A stretch of 45,362 nucleotides of DNA, taken from the NCBI GenBank assembly GCA_964621525.1, contig CAZUMS010000032.1:1-45362 (forward strand), written 5' to 3'. The position numbers and the translations under genes were made by a program. The notes beneath the pieces were generated by a model. The model searched no databases and was not told where the DNA came from. It saw nothing but the letters and a program-made list of their open reading frames with translations. Source of the DNA: CAZMGV01 sp964621525 [NCBI: uncultured bacterium]. Its GTDB lineage: Bacteria; JAGRBM01. Shown in pieces: positions 16,718 to 25,700 of the stretch. Each line of letters begins with the position of its first letter. The first letter of the stretch is position 1.

Positions 16718-17952
16718 TGAAACGGAACCGGCATGAACAGCCGCCGCCGCCGGGGGAAACCCTCGAAGTCCGCATCGAGGGGCTTCTCCATTCGGGCGAG
16801 GCCTGGGGCCGGGACGCCTCGGGCCGCACGGTCCATGTGGCGAACGCTGTGCCCGGCGACCGGGTGCGTGTCCGGATCGTTTCGGAGCGGCGCAGTCACC
16901 TCGAAGCAGTCCTCGAAACCGTGCTGGAGCCGGGGCCCGACCGGGTCGAGGCCCCGTGTCCTCACGCGGCGTCGTGCGGGGGCTGCGATTTCCAGTATCT
17001 TTCGGCCGAAGCCCAGTCCCGCGAAAAGCAGGCGCTCCTTCGCCGGGCGTTCGAGCAGCACGGCCTCGCCTCCCATCTGCCGCCGCTCACGTTCGTCAGC
17101 TCGCCGCTCACGGGCTACCGGAACCGGATCCGGCTCGGGCTCGTGAGGGCCGGCGGACGGCCCCTGCTCGGTTTCCGCCGCCGCCATTCGCGCGAGATCG
17201 AAGAGATCGGCTCCTGCGCCGTGGCGACTCCGGCGGTGAACCGCCTGCTCGCCGAGGTCCGCGAGCGGCACCTCGTGGAGCCCCGTCCGGGCGAACTGGT
17301 GCTCCTGTCCGGCGAGCGCGGAACGGACGACGTGGCGGCGGTCGTCGAGGACCGCAAGACCGGAGCCTCGTGGATCCGGCGGCCCGGCACTCCGGTCCGG
17401 TTCACGACGGCGTCGGGCCTTGAGATCGGGGTGAGCCCGCTCGCATTCAGCCAGGCGAATTTCGGCATCGCCCGCCAGATGTCGGCCCGGATCGACAGCC
17501 TCGTGGAGAGCCGCAAGGACCGGGTGGTCGAACTCTATGCGGGCATCGGCACCTTTACCGTGGGGCTCGCCCGCCGGGCCCAGTGGGTCGACGCGGTGGA
17601 GCTGGATGCCGCCGCGCTCGCGCAACTGAAGGACAACCTTCAGGTGCTCGATCTTCAGAACGTGAAGGTGTTCCCCGCGGCGGTGACGGCTGCGGGCCTT
17701 GCCAAGGTGGCGCCCTGCGGCCTGCTCGTGCTGGATCCGCCGTGGGACGGCTGCCCGGAACTGCCCGCCATCGTGGAAAAACTCTCGCCCCGGAGAATCG
17801 GTTACGTCTCCTGCCACCCGGCGGCGCTCGCCCGTGATATCCGGCCGCTTCTGGAGAGCGGCCGCTACCGGCTCGCCGGGCTTGAGCTCTACGACCAGTT
17901 CCCGATGACGGCGCACATCGAATCGATCGCTGTTCTGGAAAAAACAGCCTGA
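16717..17952 (+). CDS. TrmA/RlmD-family RNA (uracil-C5)-methyltransferase
   Basis: SAM-dependent 5-methyluridine methyltransferase on rRNA or tRNA (411 aa). An N-terminal TRAM domain (about 13-70) is followed by an iron-sulphur cluster motif C81-X5-C87-XX-C90 with the fourth cysteine at C167. The SAM site is VVELYAGIGTFTVGLA. The catalytic cysteine is C366 in YVSCHPAALARD, preceded by LLVLDPPWDG. The start is ATG at 16717, overlapping the HAD gene stop by one base; the frame is open further left but only antisense-like. It ends a translationally coupled operon with the RluA-type synthase upstream, so rRNA modification is the likely theme. Confidence 0.94.
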   Translation: MKRNRHEQPPPPGETLEVRIEGLLHSGEAWGRDASGRTVHVANAVPGDRVRVRIVSERRSHLEAVLETVLEPGPDRVEAPCPHAASCGGCDFQYLSAEAQSREKQALLRRAFEQHGLASHLPPLTFVSSPLTGYRNRIRLGLVRAGGRPLLGFRRRHSREIEEIGSCAVATPAVNRLLAEVRERHLVEPRPGELVLLSGERGTDDVAAVVEDRKTGASWIRRPGTPVRFTTASGLEIGVSPLAFSQANFGIARQMSARIDSLVESRKDRVVELYAGIGTFTVGLARRAQWVDAVELDAAALAQLKDNLQVLDLQNVKVFPAAVTAAGLAKVAPCGLLVLDPPWDGCPELPAIVEKLSPRRIGYVSCHPAALARDIRPLLESGRYRLAGLELYDQFPMTAHIESIAVLEKTA

Positions 17953-17965
17953 CGGCCGTTCACGC

Positions 17966-18382
17966 TCAGTGCTGGGGGGAATGGGCCGGATCTTCGGGGA
18001 AGACGGCGATCTTTTTCACAATTCTTTCGAGCAGCTTCAGGCAGTCCTCGCCGAGATCGATGAAGCGGATGCCCATCCCGGCAGGACCGGCATCGGACGG
18101 CTCGGCGGAAACCCACACTACCTCGCCCAGAACCTTGACGTGATGGATCCCCTGCTCGGCGGCGAGGTCTTCCGGCAGCCGGAACACAAGTTCGAGCTTG
18201 GTTCCGAGGGCGAGCGGCGAGGGCGTTTCAAGGAAGATGCCCGTCGTGGAGAGATCCCGGCCGTACTCCATGAGAAAATCGTCCGCCTCGCCCTCTTTCA
18301 GGGGGCGGTGCCGGATCGGCAGCGCGACGCGGTGGCGCAGGGCCCGGCGGCGTTCGACAACCATGGTGAGCCGGTCGGTCAT
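17966..18382 (-). CDS. PilZ-domain protein
   Basis: Predicted c-di-GMP receptor of 138 aa. The two PilZ motifs are present: the arginine cluster ERRRALRHR at the N-terminus and DLSTTGIFLET around residue 50. It resembles the TIGR02266 group frequent in Myxococcales. The start at 18382 is chosen because GGAGGAAAT sits directly upstream; an alternative ATG at 18400 lacks such a site. It converges with the methyltransferase gene with 13 bp between stops. Confidence 0.9.
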   Translation of the reverse strand: MTDRLTMVVERRRALRHRVALPIRHRPLKEGEADDFLMEYGRDLSTTGIFLETPSPLALGTKLELVFRLPEDLAAEQGIHHVKVLGEVVWVSAEPSDAGPAGMGIRFIDLGEDCLKLLERIVKKIAVFPEDPAHSPQH

Positions 18383-18511
18383 GGGATTTCCTCCGGTCAT
18401 GCTTACGGGGTGAAACGGGGAGGTCAACCCCTGCCGGTCTTTCGAGGGGCGGCATTCCGGGTACCCCGTATTCGGGCGGACAGGCCGTCTCCGGTCCGCT
18501 ACAATTTCCCC

Positions 18512-19582
18512 GTGAAAGCCGTTTCCCTTTTCATTGCCGCCGCGCTCGGGATCGCCGCTTCCGGCGGAACGGCGCGGGCTGAGACGCCGCCGCCCTCCGT
18601 CCCCGCCGGTCCGCTCCGGCTTATACGCGAACTGAAGAAGCATGAGGCCGCAGTCACGCGGATCGTGCTGGACCGCACCGGTGCGAACCTCGCCTCCTCC
18701 GACTCCCTGAACAACGTCGCCGTCTGGAAGACCGAAGCGGACGAACCGGTGCTGTTCAGGAACGGCGCGCAGGTGAACCTCACGCACATCCTGCCGAGCG
18801 CGGATTTCACGCGCATTACGGTGGCGGGCTGCGTGGAGGAGATCGTGCTCGAGGCGACGAGGTGGCAGGTGTCGCGCTGGCTCCTGCCGGATGGCCGGAA
18901 GCTCGATTCGGTGGACGGCTTCACCCGGTCGTTCGACCAGCTCGCCGTGTCGCCGGACGTCTCGCGCATCGCGCTTGTCACCTGCGGCCAGCGGGCCGGG
19001 GGCGTCTGCCAGAATCCGGACCTCGAACTGATGAGCGTCCCCGGCATGACCCGCCTCGGCGAAACGCCGGGACCCAGGGAGCGGATCACGGACCTCCGGT
19101 TCTCGCCCGACGGGAGCCGGCTGCTCGCCGCCGGGTGCGAGACGGTCAATTTCGACCGGACCTGTGCGAACCCGGTAATGAAGATGTTCCGCAGCAGGGA
19201 CGGCCGCGAGCTCGCGGCGCTCCGGCCGGTGGCGCTGGTCAACGCCTCGTCGTTCACCAGCGACGGCGAGTGGCTGTTTACCGGCTCGAACGAAGGATCG
19301 GTCGAGCTGTGGGACCTTCTGGCGAAAAAGCCGGTGCGGCAGTTCAGTTCGGGCAAGTCGGCGGTTGTGGCTGCCGCGATCTCCCCCGACGGGCGGCGGC
19401 TCGCGTGGGGAACCTACGACGGCGGCCTGTGGACCTGGGACCCCGTGGCGGAGAAACAGCCGGTGCGGCTCGACATCCACAAGGGAGCGGTGCAGGCGCT
19501 GGCCTTTTCGGGCGATTCCAGACGACTCGCCTCGGGGGGCGTGGACCGCACGATCCGGATATTCGAGATTGCGGGCCGTTAG
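18512..19582 (+). CDS. secreted WD40-like beta-propeller protein
   Basis: A 356-aa exported protein. The start is GTG at 18512, giving a signal peptide that ends ASGGTARA before ETPPP. The body has WD40/PQQ-like propeller repeats, clearest as FSPDGSRLLAAG, FTSDGEWLFTGSNEGSVELWD, ISPDGRRLAWGTYDGGLWTWD and FSGDSRRLASGGVDRTIRIFE. Such propellers usually act as interaction scaffolds; the partner is unknown. The frame is open for 540 bp to the left, but this is antisense to the PilZ gene. Its stop lies inside a 17-bp palindrome shared with the stop of the convergent isomerase gene. Confidence 0.85.
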   Translation: MKAVSLFIAAALGIAASGGTARAETPPPSVPAGPLRLIRELKKHEAAVTRIVLDRTGANLASSDSLNNVAVWKTEADEPVLFRNGAQVNLTHILPSADFTRITVAGCVEEIVLEATRWQVSRWLLPDGRKLDSVDGFTRSFDQLAVSPDVSRIALVTCGQRAGGVCQNPDLELMSVPGMTRLGETPGPRERITDLRFSPDGSRLLAAGCETVNFDRTCANPVMKMFRSRDGRELAALRPVALVNASSFTSDGEWLFTGSNEGSVELWDLLAKKPVRQFSSGKSAVVAAAISPDGRRLAWGTYDGGLWTWDPVAEKQPVRLDIHKGAVQALAFSGDSRRLASGGVDRTIRIFEIAGR

Positions 19583-19591
19583 CGGCGGCCG

Positions 19592-20707
19592 CTAAGTGCG
19601 CCGCGGCAGCAGCCGCCCGCGCGCGGCATCGGAACTTTCAAGCCCGGCGCAGAAGAGGGCGATCTTCAGTTCCCTTTCGATGGACCGGATGGCGGCTTCG
19701 ACGGCTTCCGCGGATTTTCTCGCGGGAACGAGCAGCCTCGCCCCGAAGCTCGCCAGCGTCGCGCCGAGGCCGACCGCCGCGGCCGCCTCGCGGCCGCTTT
19801 TCAGGCCGCCGCTGGCGATGAGCGGAATCCGGGCGTTCACGCGCCGGACGTTGATCAGGCTTTCGGCAACATTGTGGCCCCAGTCGCCGAAGACGCCGGC
19901 CGTCTCCCGGTGGCCGGGGTTCGCCGCGCCTTCCACCAGCGCCCAGTTCGTGCCTCCGAGGCCTCCGGTGTCGAGCCCCGAGACGCCTGCATTGATGAGC
20001 AGCCGCGCCGAGCGCTCTGACAGCCCTGACGACACCTCGCGGGCGAACACCGGCACCTCCAGCGCCCGGCAGACCTTTTCGATCTTCGGGAGGAGGCCGG
20101 AGAAGTTCGTGTTGCCGCCGTCCTGAAGGGCTTCCTGGAGCGGGTTGAGGTGAAGGAACAGAGCGTCGGCGCCGATCATTTCGACAGCCCGGCGGCATTC
20201 GTCCGGACCGTAGCCGTAGTTGAGCTGCACGGCGCCGAGGTTCGCGAACAGGAAGATGGAGGGCGCCGCCTTGCGGACCCGGTAGGTTTCCGCGAGGTCC
20301 GGATTCACGAGCCCCGACCGCTGGGAGCCGACGCCCATGGCGATGCCGCAGGCCTCGGCGGCTTCGGCGAGGTGGAGGTTGATGCGATGGGCGGCGGGCG
20401 CACCGCCGGTCATGGGGGAGATGAGGAGCGGCGCCCGGAGGCGCTTCCGGAAGAGCCGGGTCGAGAGACCGACGGAGGCCAGATCCGTTTCGGGAACGGC
20501 CTCGTGGGAAAAGCCATACCGCTCCAGCCCGTTCGTCACGGGGCTCTGGACCGAGCGGTCCTCCGCGCAGATCTCGATGTGCTGTTCCTTGCGCGAGCGG
20601 ATCGTGCGGCCGGACTGGGTATCCGCCGCCTTTGCCGCGGTTCTGGTGGGGCGTTTTGCCAAAGGGTTCCGGCCTCTGTCTGCCCGGCGGCTTTCCGGGA
20701 CCGGCAC
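19592..20707 (-). CDS. fni: type 2 isopentenyl-diphosphate delta-isomerase
   Basis: FMN- and NADPH-dependent enzyme interconverting IPP and DMAPP for isoprenoid synthesis (371 aa as drawn). Family motifs are RSRKEQHI, SPMTGG, GVGSQRSG, HLNPLQE (substrate/metal region) and LDTGGLGGTNW, plus ASGGLKSG near the C-terminus for phosphate binding. The drawn start is GTG at 20707. A TTG at 20662 (LAKRPTRTAAK) is an alternative because the first 40 residues are poorly conserved. It is divergent from the YoaK-type gene. Confidence 0.94.
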   Translation of the reverse strand: MPVPESRRADRGRNPLAKRPTRTAAKAADTQSGRTIRSRKEQHIEICAEDRSVQSPVTNGLERYGFSHEAVPETDLASVGLSTRLFRKRLRAPLLISPMTGGAPAAHRINLHLAEAAEACGIAMGVGSQRSGLVNPDLAETYRVRKAAPSIFLFANLGAVQLNYGYGPDECRRAVEMIGADALFLHLNPLQEALQDGGNTNFSGLLPKIEKVCRALEVPVFAREVSSGLSERSARLLINAGVSGLDTGGLGGTNWALVEGAANPGHRETAGVFGDWGHNVAESLINVRRVNARIPLIASGGLKSGREAAAAVGLGATLASFGARLLVPARKSAEAVEAAIRSIERELKIALFCAGLESSDAARGRLLPRRT

Positions 20708-20800
20708 GGTGATTCAAAGGGACCAAAGTGGTCAATGCCGGGCGCCTATGGAAGCCGTTGACCCGGAGCCCCCTGTTTCGCAAAGTAAACCGGTCCGACG

Positions 20801-21550
20801 ATGTACCGCCACACGATCAAGGAAAACGTCCCCGGGTGGACGATCTTCAACTGGAGCCTGCTGGCCTTCCTCTCCGGCAGCGTAAATGCCGGTGCGTTTC
20901 TCGCCTGCTCCCGCTTCGTCACCCATCTGACTGGTTTCGCGACCCACTTCGGCATTGACCTCGTCGAGGAGAATTATGTCGAAGCGCTCGGTATCGCCGT
21001 GGTGCCGGTGTTCTTTATTATCGGTTCCATGGCGTCGGCGCTGCTCGTCGATCGCCGGATTACCCTCCATAAAGAACCCCGTTACGACATTGCCATGCTG
21101 CTGGTGGCCTTCTGCATGGTGCTCGCGGCATTCGGCGGTTATTTCAACCTGTTCGGCCGGTTCGGTGACGTGGCGCAGATCAGGTCGGACTTCATTCTCC
21201 TCGTACTGCTCTGTGGAGGGAGTGGCGTCCAGAATGCGGCGATCACGTCGGCCTCGAAGGGATCGATCCGGAGCACCCATCTGACCGGTATTTCGACGGA
21301 TCTCGGTATCGGTCTGGTGAAGCTCTATTACACGAACCGTTCGGATGAAAGGACCTGGGGCCGACGGGTCCGTGCCCAGATGATACGGGTACTGTCCATC
21401 GGCGCGTTTATTGCGGGGTCGGTCGCGGGTGCGTGGCTGTTCATCCACTTCCATTATCTCGGTTTTCTCGTCCCGGCGGCGATCGCACTTCACGTCGCCC
21501 GCGTCGCCTGGATTGAGCAGCAGGGCGAGAGGACGAACGGGATGTACTGA
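20801..21550 (+). CDS. YoaK/DUF1275-family membrane protein
   Basis: A 249-aa membrane protein with about six hydrophobic segments. The DUF1275 hallmarks are an N-terminal SGSVNAGAFL followed by FVTHLTGFATHFGIDL, and an internal second copy of the motif (QNAAITSASKG...STHLTGISTDLGIGLV), reflecting the family's duplicated half. Function is unknown. It stands alone between a divergent isomerase gene and a strong terminator. Confidence 0.88.
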   Translation: MYRHTIKENVPGWTIFNWSLLAFLSGSVNAGAFLACSRFVTHLTGFATHFGIDLVEENYVEALGIAVVPVFFIIGSMASALLVDRRITLHKEPRYDIAMLLVAFCMVLAAFGGYFNLFGRFGDVAQIRSDFILLVLLCGGSGVQNAAITSASKGSIRSTHLTGISTDLGIGLVKLYYTNRSDERTWGRRVRAQMIRVLSIGAFIAGSVAGAWLFIHFHYLGFLVPAAIALHVARVAWIEQQGERTNGMY

Positions 21551-21582
21551 CAAAAACGGCCGCAAAGCGGCCGTTTTTGTCA
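21548..21582. terminator. bidirectional terminator
   Basis: A 16-bp perfect stem (TGACAAAAACGGCCGC and complement) with loop AAA begins at the stop of the YoaK-type gene. It lies between convergent genes and has A and T tracts on both sides, so it can serve both. Confidence 0.92.
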
Positions 21583-21596
21583 ATCGGCTTTCTTTC

Positions 21597-22619
21597 TTAT
21601 GCCGCTGCAAGCTTCCGCGCAGACCAGGCCTTGCCGCCGGGGTTGTGATCCTTCGGGGCGAAGTGTTTGATGTAGAAGTCGCCGAACACGGACGACCATT
21701 TTTCGGCCTGGGTGCCGAGCGTCTGCCGCCACTGGCGGGGGTCGTCCTTCTGCGGGAAGAACGTGTCCACGAGGTAGTCGTTCCAGGAGCTGGGGAACAT
21801 CACGAATCCCCGGCGCAGACGCCAGCGGCCCATGCCCTTGGCGATGTCGAGCTGGTCGCGCATCCCCTTCTTCACGGCCTTGTTGATGTCGATGCCGATG
21901 GTGCGGGCGTCTTCTTTCATCATCTGGATGGCGAAGAAGATCCCGGCGAGCCACTTCACCTGGCTTACATTGAAGGCCACCGCGTCGCGGGCGGTGAGGT
22001 GCTCCAGGTACTGGGGCAGGTAGTTCTTGCCGAGGCCCACATGCCGCGCTTCGTCGAGCTTCACATAGTTCAGGATGCCGGTGAGCACCGGATCGCACTC
22101 GGTCTTGGCCACCTCGTTGAAGAGGTTGAAGGCGATGTTCTCCACGAACACCTGCATGCCGGCCAGCTTGATGTGGATGTCCTTCGAGCCCCGGACGTCC
22201 TCCAGGATCGCGCGGGCGAAGGGGTTGATGTCCGGCAGCTCGACGCCGAGGTAGCGCAGGTAGCGGCCCATCACGGACACATGGCGCGCTTCGTCGATGG
22301 TCTGGCCGGCGGCGGCGAACTTGGCCGCAAGGTCCGGGGCGATATCGACGATCTGGCTCGCGACGAGCAGGGCGACGACCTCGCCGTAGTAAATGATCGA
22401 GAAAATCCGGGCGAGGGCCATCCGCTTTTCCTGCGGCAGCCTGCACTCGCCGTGCTCGGCGACGAGCCGTTCGAACACTTCCTTGTCGTCCCAGCTTTTC
22501 TTGAGGGTGCTTTCGTAGAGCCGTTCGAGCTCGGGATACTGCTTGAGGCTGCCGAGGTTTGCGTAGACGTACGGGTTGAAGTCGGCGGGATCGGGCTTCA
22601 CGTTGAACTCGGTCTTCAT
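21597..22619 (-). CDS. ferritin-fold di-iron carboxylate protein (R2-like oxidase)
   Basis: A 340-aa helical protein with two copies of the E...DEARH di-iron ligand pattern: YYGEVVALL with QTIDEARHV, and FVENIAFNL with VKLDEARHV. This is the ligand set of the ribonucleotide-reductase R2/ferritin-like superfamily. The substrate is not deducible; oxygen-activating oxidase or N-oxygenase chemistry is possible. I do not see partner reductase or R1 genes, so it is unlikely to be a standard NrdB. The start is set at MKTEFNVKPD (22619); the open frame extends to 22745 without family-like sequence. Confidence 0.85.
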   Translation of the reverse strand: MKTEFNVKPDPADFNPYVYANLGSLKQYPELERLYESTLKKSWDDKEVFERLVAEHGECRLPQEKRMALARIFSIIYYGEVVALLVASQIVDIAPDLAAKFAAAGQTIDEARHVSVMGRYLRYLGVELPDINPFARAILEDVRGSKDIHIKLAGMQVFVENIAFNLFNEVAKTECDPVLTGILNYVKLDEARHVGLGKNYLPQYLEHLTARDAVAFNVSQVKWLAGIFFAIQMMKEDARTIGIDINKAVKKGMRDQLDIAKGMGRWRLRRGFVMFPSSWNDYLVDTFFPQKDDPRQWRQTLGTQAEKWSSVFGDFYIKHFAPKDHNPGGKAWSARKLAAA

Positions 22620-22916
22620 GCGGACGGGGTTCTCCCTGGCTCGTACCGGCGTCCGGCGGGCTGCTGCCAGCCCTCTGACGCCTTTGTCAGTTGTAACGGA
22701 ATCATGAACGCAGGCCGGAGAAGCGTCAACGCGTTCCAGCGGCAAAAAACCGGTAATATCTTTCAGAATGCCATGAAACTACAGGCGGTTAACGCGCCCA
22801 CGGGTTCAGGTGTTCCTATGCCCTGCTCCGTTGAGTCAATGATGTGACGGGGACCGGATACGGCCCGCGGGTTTCATGGTATCGTTCGGGCAGTTCGCGA
22901 GAGGAAACGACTGTAT

Positions 22917-24509
22917 ATGCGCAGACACCTGAAGCTCATCGGCCTTCTGGGGCTCCTTGTGCCGATGGCGGCTTCGGCCCAGATCTTCGAGGGGTCGAAT
23001 CTTGGAGGCCGTCTGGAAGGTGAAAACTTCCGGGCGCTGCCGGGCTTTGAACTCGAGACCTCCGACGATCCGTTCAGGAACGCCGAGAACGCCATCGACG
23101 TGGGCCGGTACATCGAGGCCGCCGGTTTTGCCGCCGAGGCCGAACGTACGGCCGGGACCGATACGGTCCGCGCCCGGGCGGTGAAGCTCCAGGGCGATAT
23201 CTACGCGCTCTGGCTCCGGATGCCGGCAGACGCAGCGCGGCACTACGGCCGCTATCTCGAGAAGTTCCCCAAAGGGGCCGACGCCGGTACGGTCCGGTTC
23301 CGGAGGGCCCAGAGCCTCTACGACGCGGGCAGGATCCCGGATGCCCGCAAGGCGTTCCAGGACTATTTCGCGAAGGTCCCGATGAAGGACCCCAACCGCG
23401 AGACTGCCCAGATCGTCTTCGACGACCTGAAGCCTGTGCTCGAGGGCAAGAAACCCTACGTCCCGCCGCCGCCCGAGACGCAAACCCTCAAGGAGGAGAC
23501 CGGCACCTCGAATCCCGACGTCCGCGTCGCCCTTGTGTGGGACAGCGCCCGCGTGAATCTGGACTGCAAGACGGAGTGCTCGGTGCAGGGACTCGCCGGA
23601 ACGCCGTCGCTCACGGGACCGGCCTCCATCGACCTCGCCACGTTCGCGGGCGGGAAAATCGCCCTGACGCCGAAAAAGGAGGGGGAGATCTACGTCGAAG
23701 GAAAGCCGTACCGGGGCTACGTCACCGTCGAGAAGTGGAACGGGAAGCTCCTCGCCGTGAACGTGCTGCCGGTGGAGAGCTACCTGCGCGGAGTCGTGCC
23801 GGTGGAAGTGTCGGCAAGCTGGGACGACGCTGCCCAGCGGGCGCAGGCGATCATGGCGAGAAGCTATGTGCTCGCCCAGAAGGTCCGCCGCACGGGCGCG
23901 CCGTTCGACGTCTACAACACAGTGCTGAGCCAGGCCTACGGCGGCCGCGGCGTCGAGAAGGACCGGAGCGACCGGGCCGTTCGCGAAACGGCCGGCCAGG
24001 TGCTCGTCTGGAACGGCTCCATCGTGATGGCCTACTTCCACGCCCACTCGGGGGGCTCGACCGAGGACCCGAAAGACGTCTGGGGCGGGTCGGTGCCCTA
24101 CATGACCGCGCAGCCGGACCCGTATTCGGTCCCCCAGAAACTCTATACCTGGCAGGGCACGGTCCCGCTCTCGCAGATCGCGTCGAATCTCGGCGTGAAT
24201 TCGGTCAATGCGGTGTCGGTGGGCCAGCGGAGCACGGGCGGCCGGGCCCGCTCGCTGGTGTTCGAGACCAGTTCCGGGCGCAAGGAGCTTTCAGGAAAGC
24301 CATTCCGGACGCTGCTCGGCCGGGTGTCGGCGCAGAGCACGCATATCGTGCCGTCGATCGCGGGCGGCAATCTTGTTCTGGACGGCACGGGGGCGGGACA
24401 CGGCGTCGGGCTCGCGCAGGTGGGTGCGCTCCAGATGGCGAAGCAGGGCAAGTCCCACGGGGAAATCCTGAAGTTCTACATCCCGGCGGCGGAGATCAGG
24501 CGGATCTGA
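22917..24509 (+). CDS. SpoIID/LytB-domain protein with N-terminal TPR-like region
   Basis: A 530-aa exported protein; the signal peptide ends near MAASAQ (residue 22). Residues about 60-180 have TPR/YbgF-like helical repeats (YGRYLEKFPKGADAGTVRFRRAQSLYDAG). Residues about 220-530 form the SpoIID domain with LPVESYLRGVVPVEV, QAIMARSYVLAQ, YFHAHSGGSTEDPKDVWGG and GAGHGVGLAQVGALQMAKQG. SpoIID-type proteins are lytic transglycosylases acting on peptidoglycan stripped of stem peptides; in non-sporulating Gram-negatives the role is cell-wall remodelling. The ATG at 22917 has a GAGAGGAAA site. Confidence 0.92.
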   Translation: MRRHLKLIGLLGLLVPMAASAQIFEGSNLGGRLEGENFRALPGFELETSDDPFRNAENAIDVGRYIEAAGFAAEAERTAGTDTVRARAVKLQGDIYALWLRMPADAARHYGRYLEKFPKGADAGTVRFRRAQSLYDAGRIPDARKAFQDYFAKVPMKDPNRETAQIVFDDLKPVLEGKKPYVPPPPETQTLKEETGTSNPDVRVALVWDSARVNLDCKTECSVQGLAGTPSLTGPASIDLATFAGGKIALTPKKEGEIYVEGKPYRGYVTVEKWNGKLLAVNVLPVESYLRGVVPVEVSASWDDAAQRAQAIMARSYVLAQKVRRTGAPFDVYNTVLSQAYGGRGVEKDRSDRAVRETAGQVLVWNGSIVMAYFHAHSGGSTEDPKDVWGGSVPYMTAQPDPYSVPQKLYTWQGTVPLSQIASNLGVNSVNAVSVGQRSTGGRARSLVFETSSGRKELSGKPFRTLLGRVSAQSTHIVPSIAGGNLVLDGTGAGHGVGLAQVGALQMAKQGKSHGEILKFYIPAAEIRRI

Positions 24510-24512
24510 CGG

Positions 24513-24764
24513 TCAGGCGGTGACGGGAACGCTGGACAGAATCGCCTGAACCTTCAGGGTCCGGCCGATCAGCGCGATGATTCCGCCGCGCCGGACCATT
24601 GCCTCGGACAGGGCGTTGAGATCCGACGGCGTATCGACGCGAGTGAGCCCCGCTTCGGTCAGGCAGTCGGCCACGAGGGCGGCGGCCTTTTCGGGCCCCA
24701 CGATCTTGGCCAGCTGCTCTCTGGCTTTCTGCACGCCGGCAATCACGAGTTCGTTTCCCTGCAT
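24513..24764 (-). CDS. small hypothetical protein coupled to protoglobin
   Basis: An 83-aa protein not recognised. It looks like a compact alpha/beta domain with helices at both ends (GVQKAREQLAKIVG...IIALIGRTLKVQAIL). It begins one base after the protoglobin stop on the same strand, so the two are almost certainly co-translated. Dependence on, or output from, the haem protein is a reasonable guess only. Confidence 0.75.
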   Translation of the reverse strand: MQGNELVIAGVQKAREQLAKIVGPEKAAALVADCLTEAGLTRVDTPSDLNALSEAMVRRGGIIALIGRTLKVQAILSSVPVTA

Positions 24765-24765
24765 G

Positions 24766-25323
24766 TCACTTGAGGTTGTCGTCCCAGCCCGGCGTCATTG
24801 CCTTCAGGAACAGTTCGAGCTGGATCATGAGCATCTTGTTCCAGGCGAGGGCCGTCTTCAGCGCCTTGTCCGGATCGCCCGGCATCAGCTTGAACACGGA
24901 TGCCGTGAGCGCCGTCTGCACGAACGACATGAGCCCGACCATGTAGAGCGGCGGCACGACCCGCCCGGGCTCTCCGGCGACGCCTGTGTGCCGGCGTCCG
25001 GTAACCGTCAGATACTCGGCGAACCCCTTCGGGTCGTCGGCGGTCACGGTCGAGAGCACCCACTGGGTGAGGTGCTCCTTGCGGACCTGCAAGTAGGCGG
25101 GGTCTACCTCGCCCTGCGGCCCGAGGAATCGCTTGCGGGTGTCGTCGTAGCCGAGGAGAAATTCGTAAAGCGCGTCGAGGAGCCCGGGCAGCGCCGGACC
25201 CAGCACTTCCACCGAACCGGCGAGGAGCTTCTGGTCTTCGGCCGTGAAACCGGTGAATTCGGACAGAAACCGGAACCGCTCCAGCGGGTTGTCACGGACG
25301 GCACTGGTATTGATAGTTTTCAT
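24766..25323 (-). CDS. protoglobin-family haem protein
   Basis: A single-domain globin of the protoglobin/globin-coupled-sensor type (185 aa from the chosen start). The family pattern is FRFLSEFTGFTAEDQKLL at the N-terminus, FLLGYDDTRKRF in the middle, then HLTQWV and a histidine-bearing YLTVTGRRHTGVAG segment that should supply the proximal haem ligand. No methyl-accepting, cyclase or kinase domain follows, so it is a stand-alone O2/NO/CO binder. The start is taken at MKTINTSAV (25323); an ATG at 25347 would add eight residues. Confidence 0.85.
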   Translation of the reverse strand: MKTINTSAVRDNPLERFRFLSEFTGFTAEDQKLLAGSVEVLGPALPGLLDALYEFLLGYDDTRKRFLGPQGEVDPAYLQVRKEHLTQWVLSTVTADDPKGFAEYLTVTGRRHTGVAGEPGRVVPPLYMVGLMSFVQTALTASVFKLMPGDPDKALKTALAWNKMLMIQLELFLKAMTPGWDDNLK

Positions 25324-25700
25324 TCGGGTGCTGCTTCGGCTCCACACCGTCTGCCGGGTACAGCCTGACGATGCTTTTGGGATATCGTTTGAGAAAACCT
25401 AGTGCGGCATCCGGCGCCGTTCAAACTCCGGCAAGTGCTGCCCCGGAATCTACCGCGAAGTATGCCGGGAGCGGTTTTCCAGGGTCCGTTGATTTTTGCC
25501 GGAGGCCAGAAAGGCGGTCTCCCGGCGAAGTTTCACATCCAGCACGCACGGGAGCCGGATCTCCAGCGCCGGAAGGCCTGCTGCTTCACGGTTTTTCGAA
25601 GGCAGGCTGCGAAGGCGAGGATCGACGGGTGTGCCGGAACAGGACGAAGAAAAAGTTAGACGCACATTTCCCGGTTGTGAGCCCGGTCACGGGAAGGGCC
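25324..25700. other. 377-bp intergenic region, nothing recognised
   Basis: No convincing gene, hairpin terminator or repeat was found. It should contain the protoglobin promoter and the end of the export-cassette transcript. Open frames here have no family features. Confidence 0.5.
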
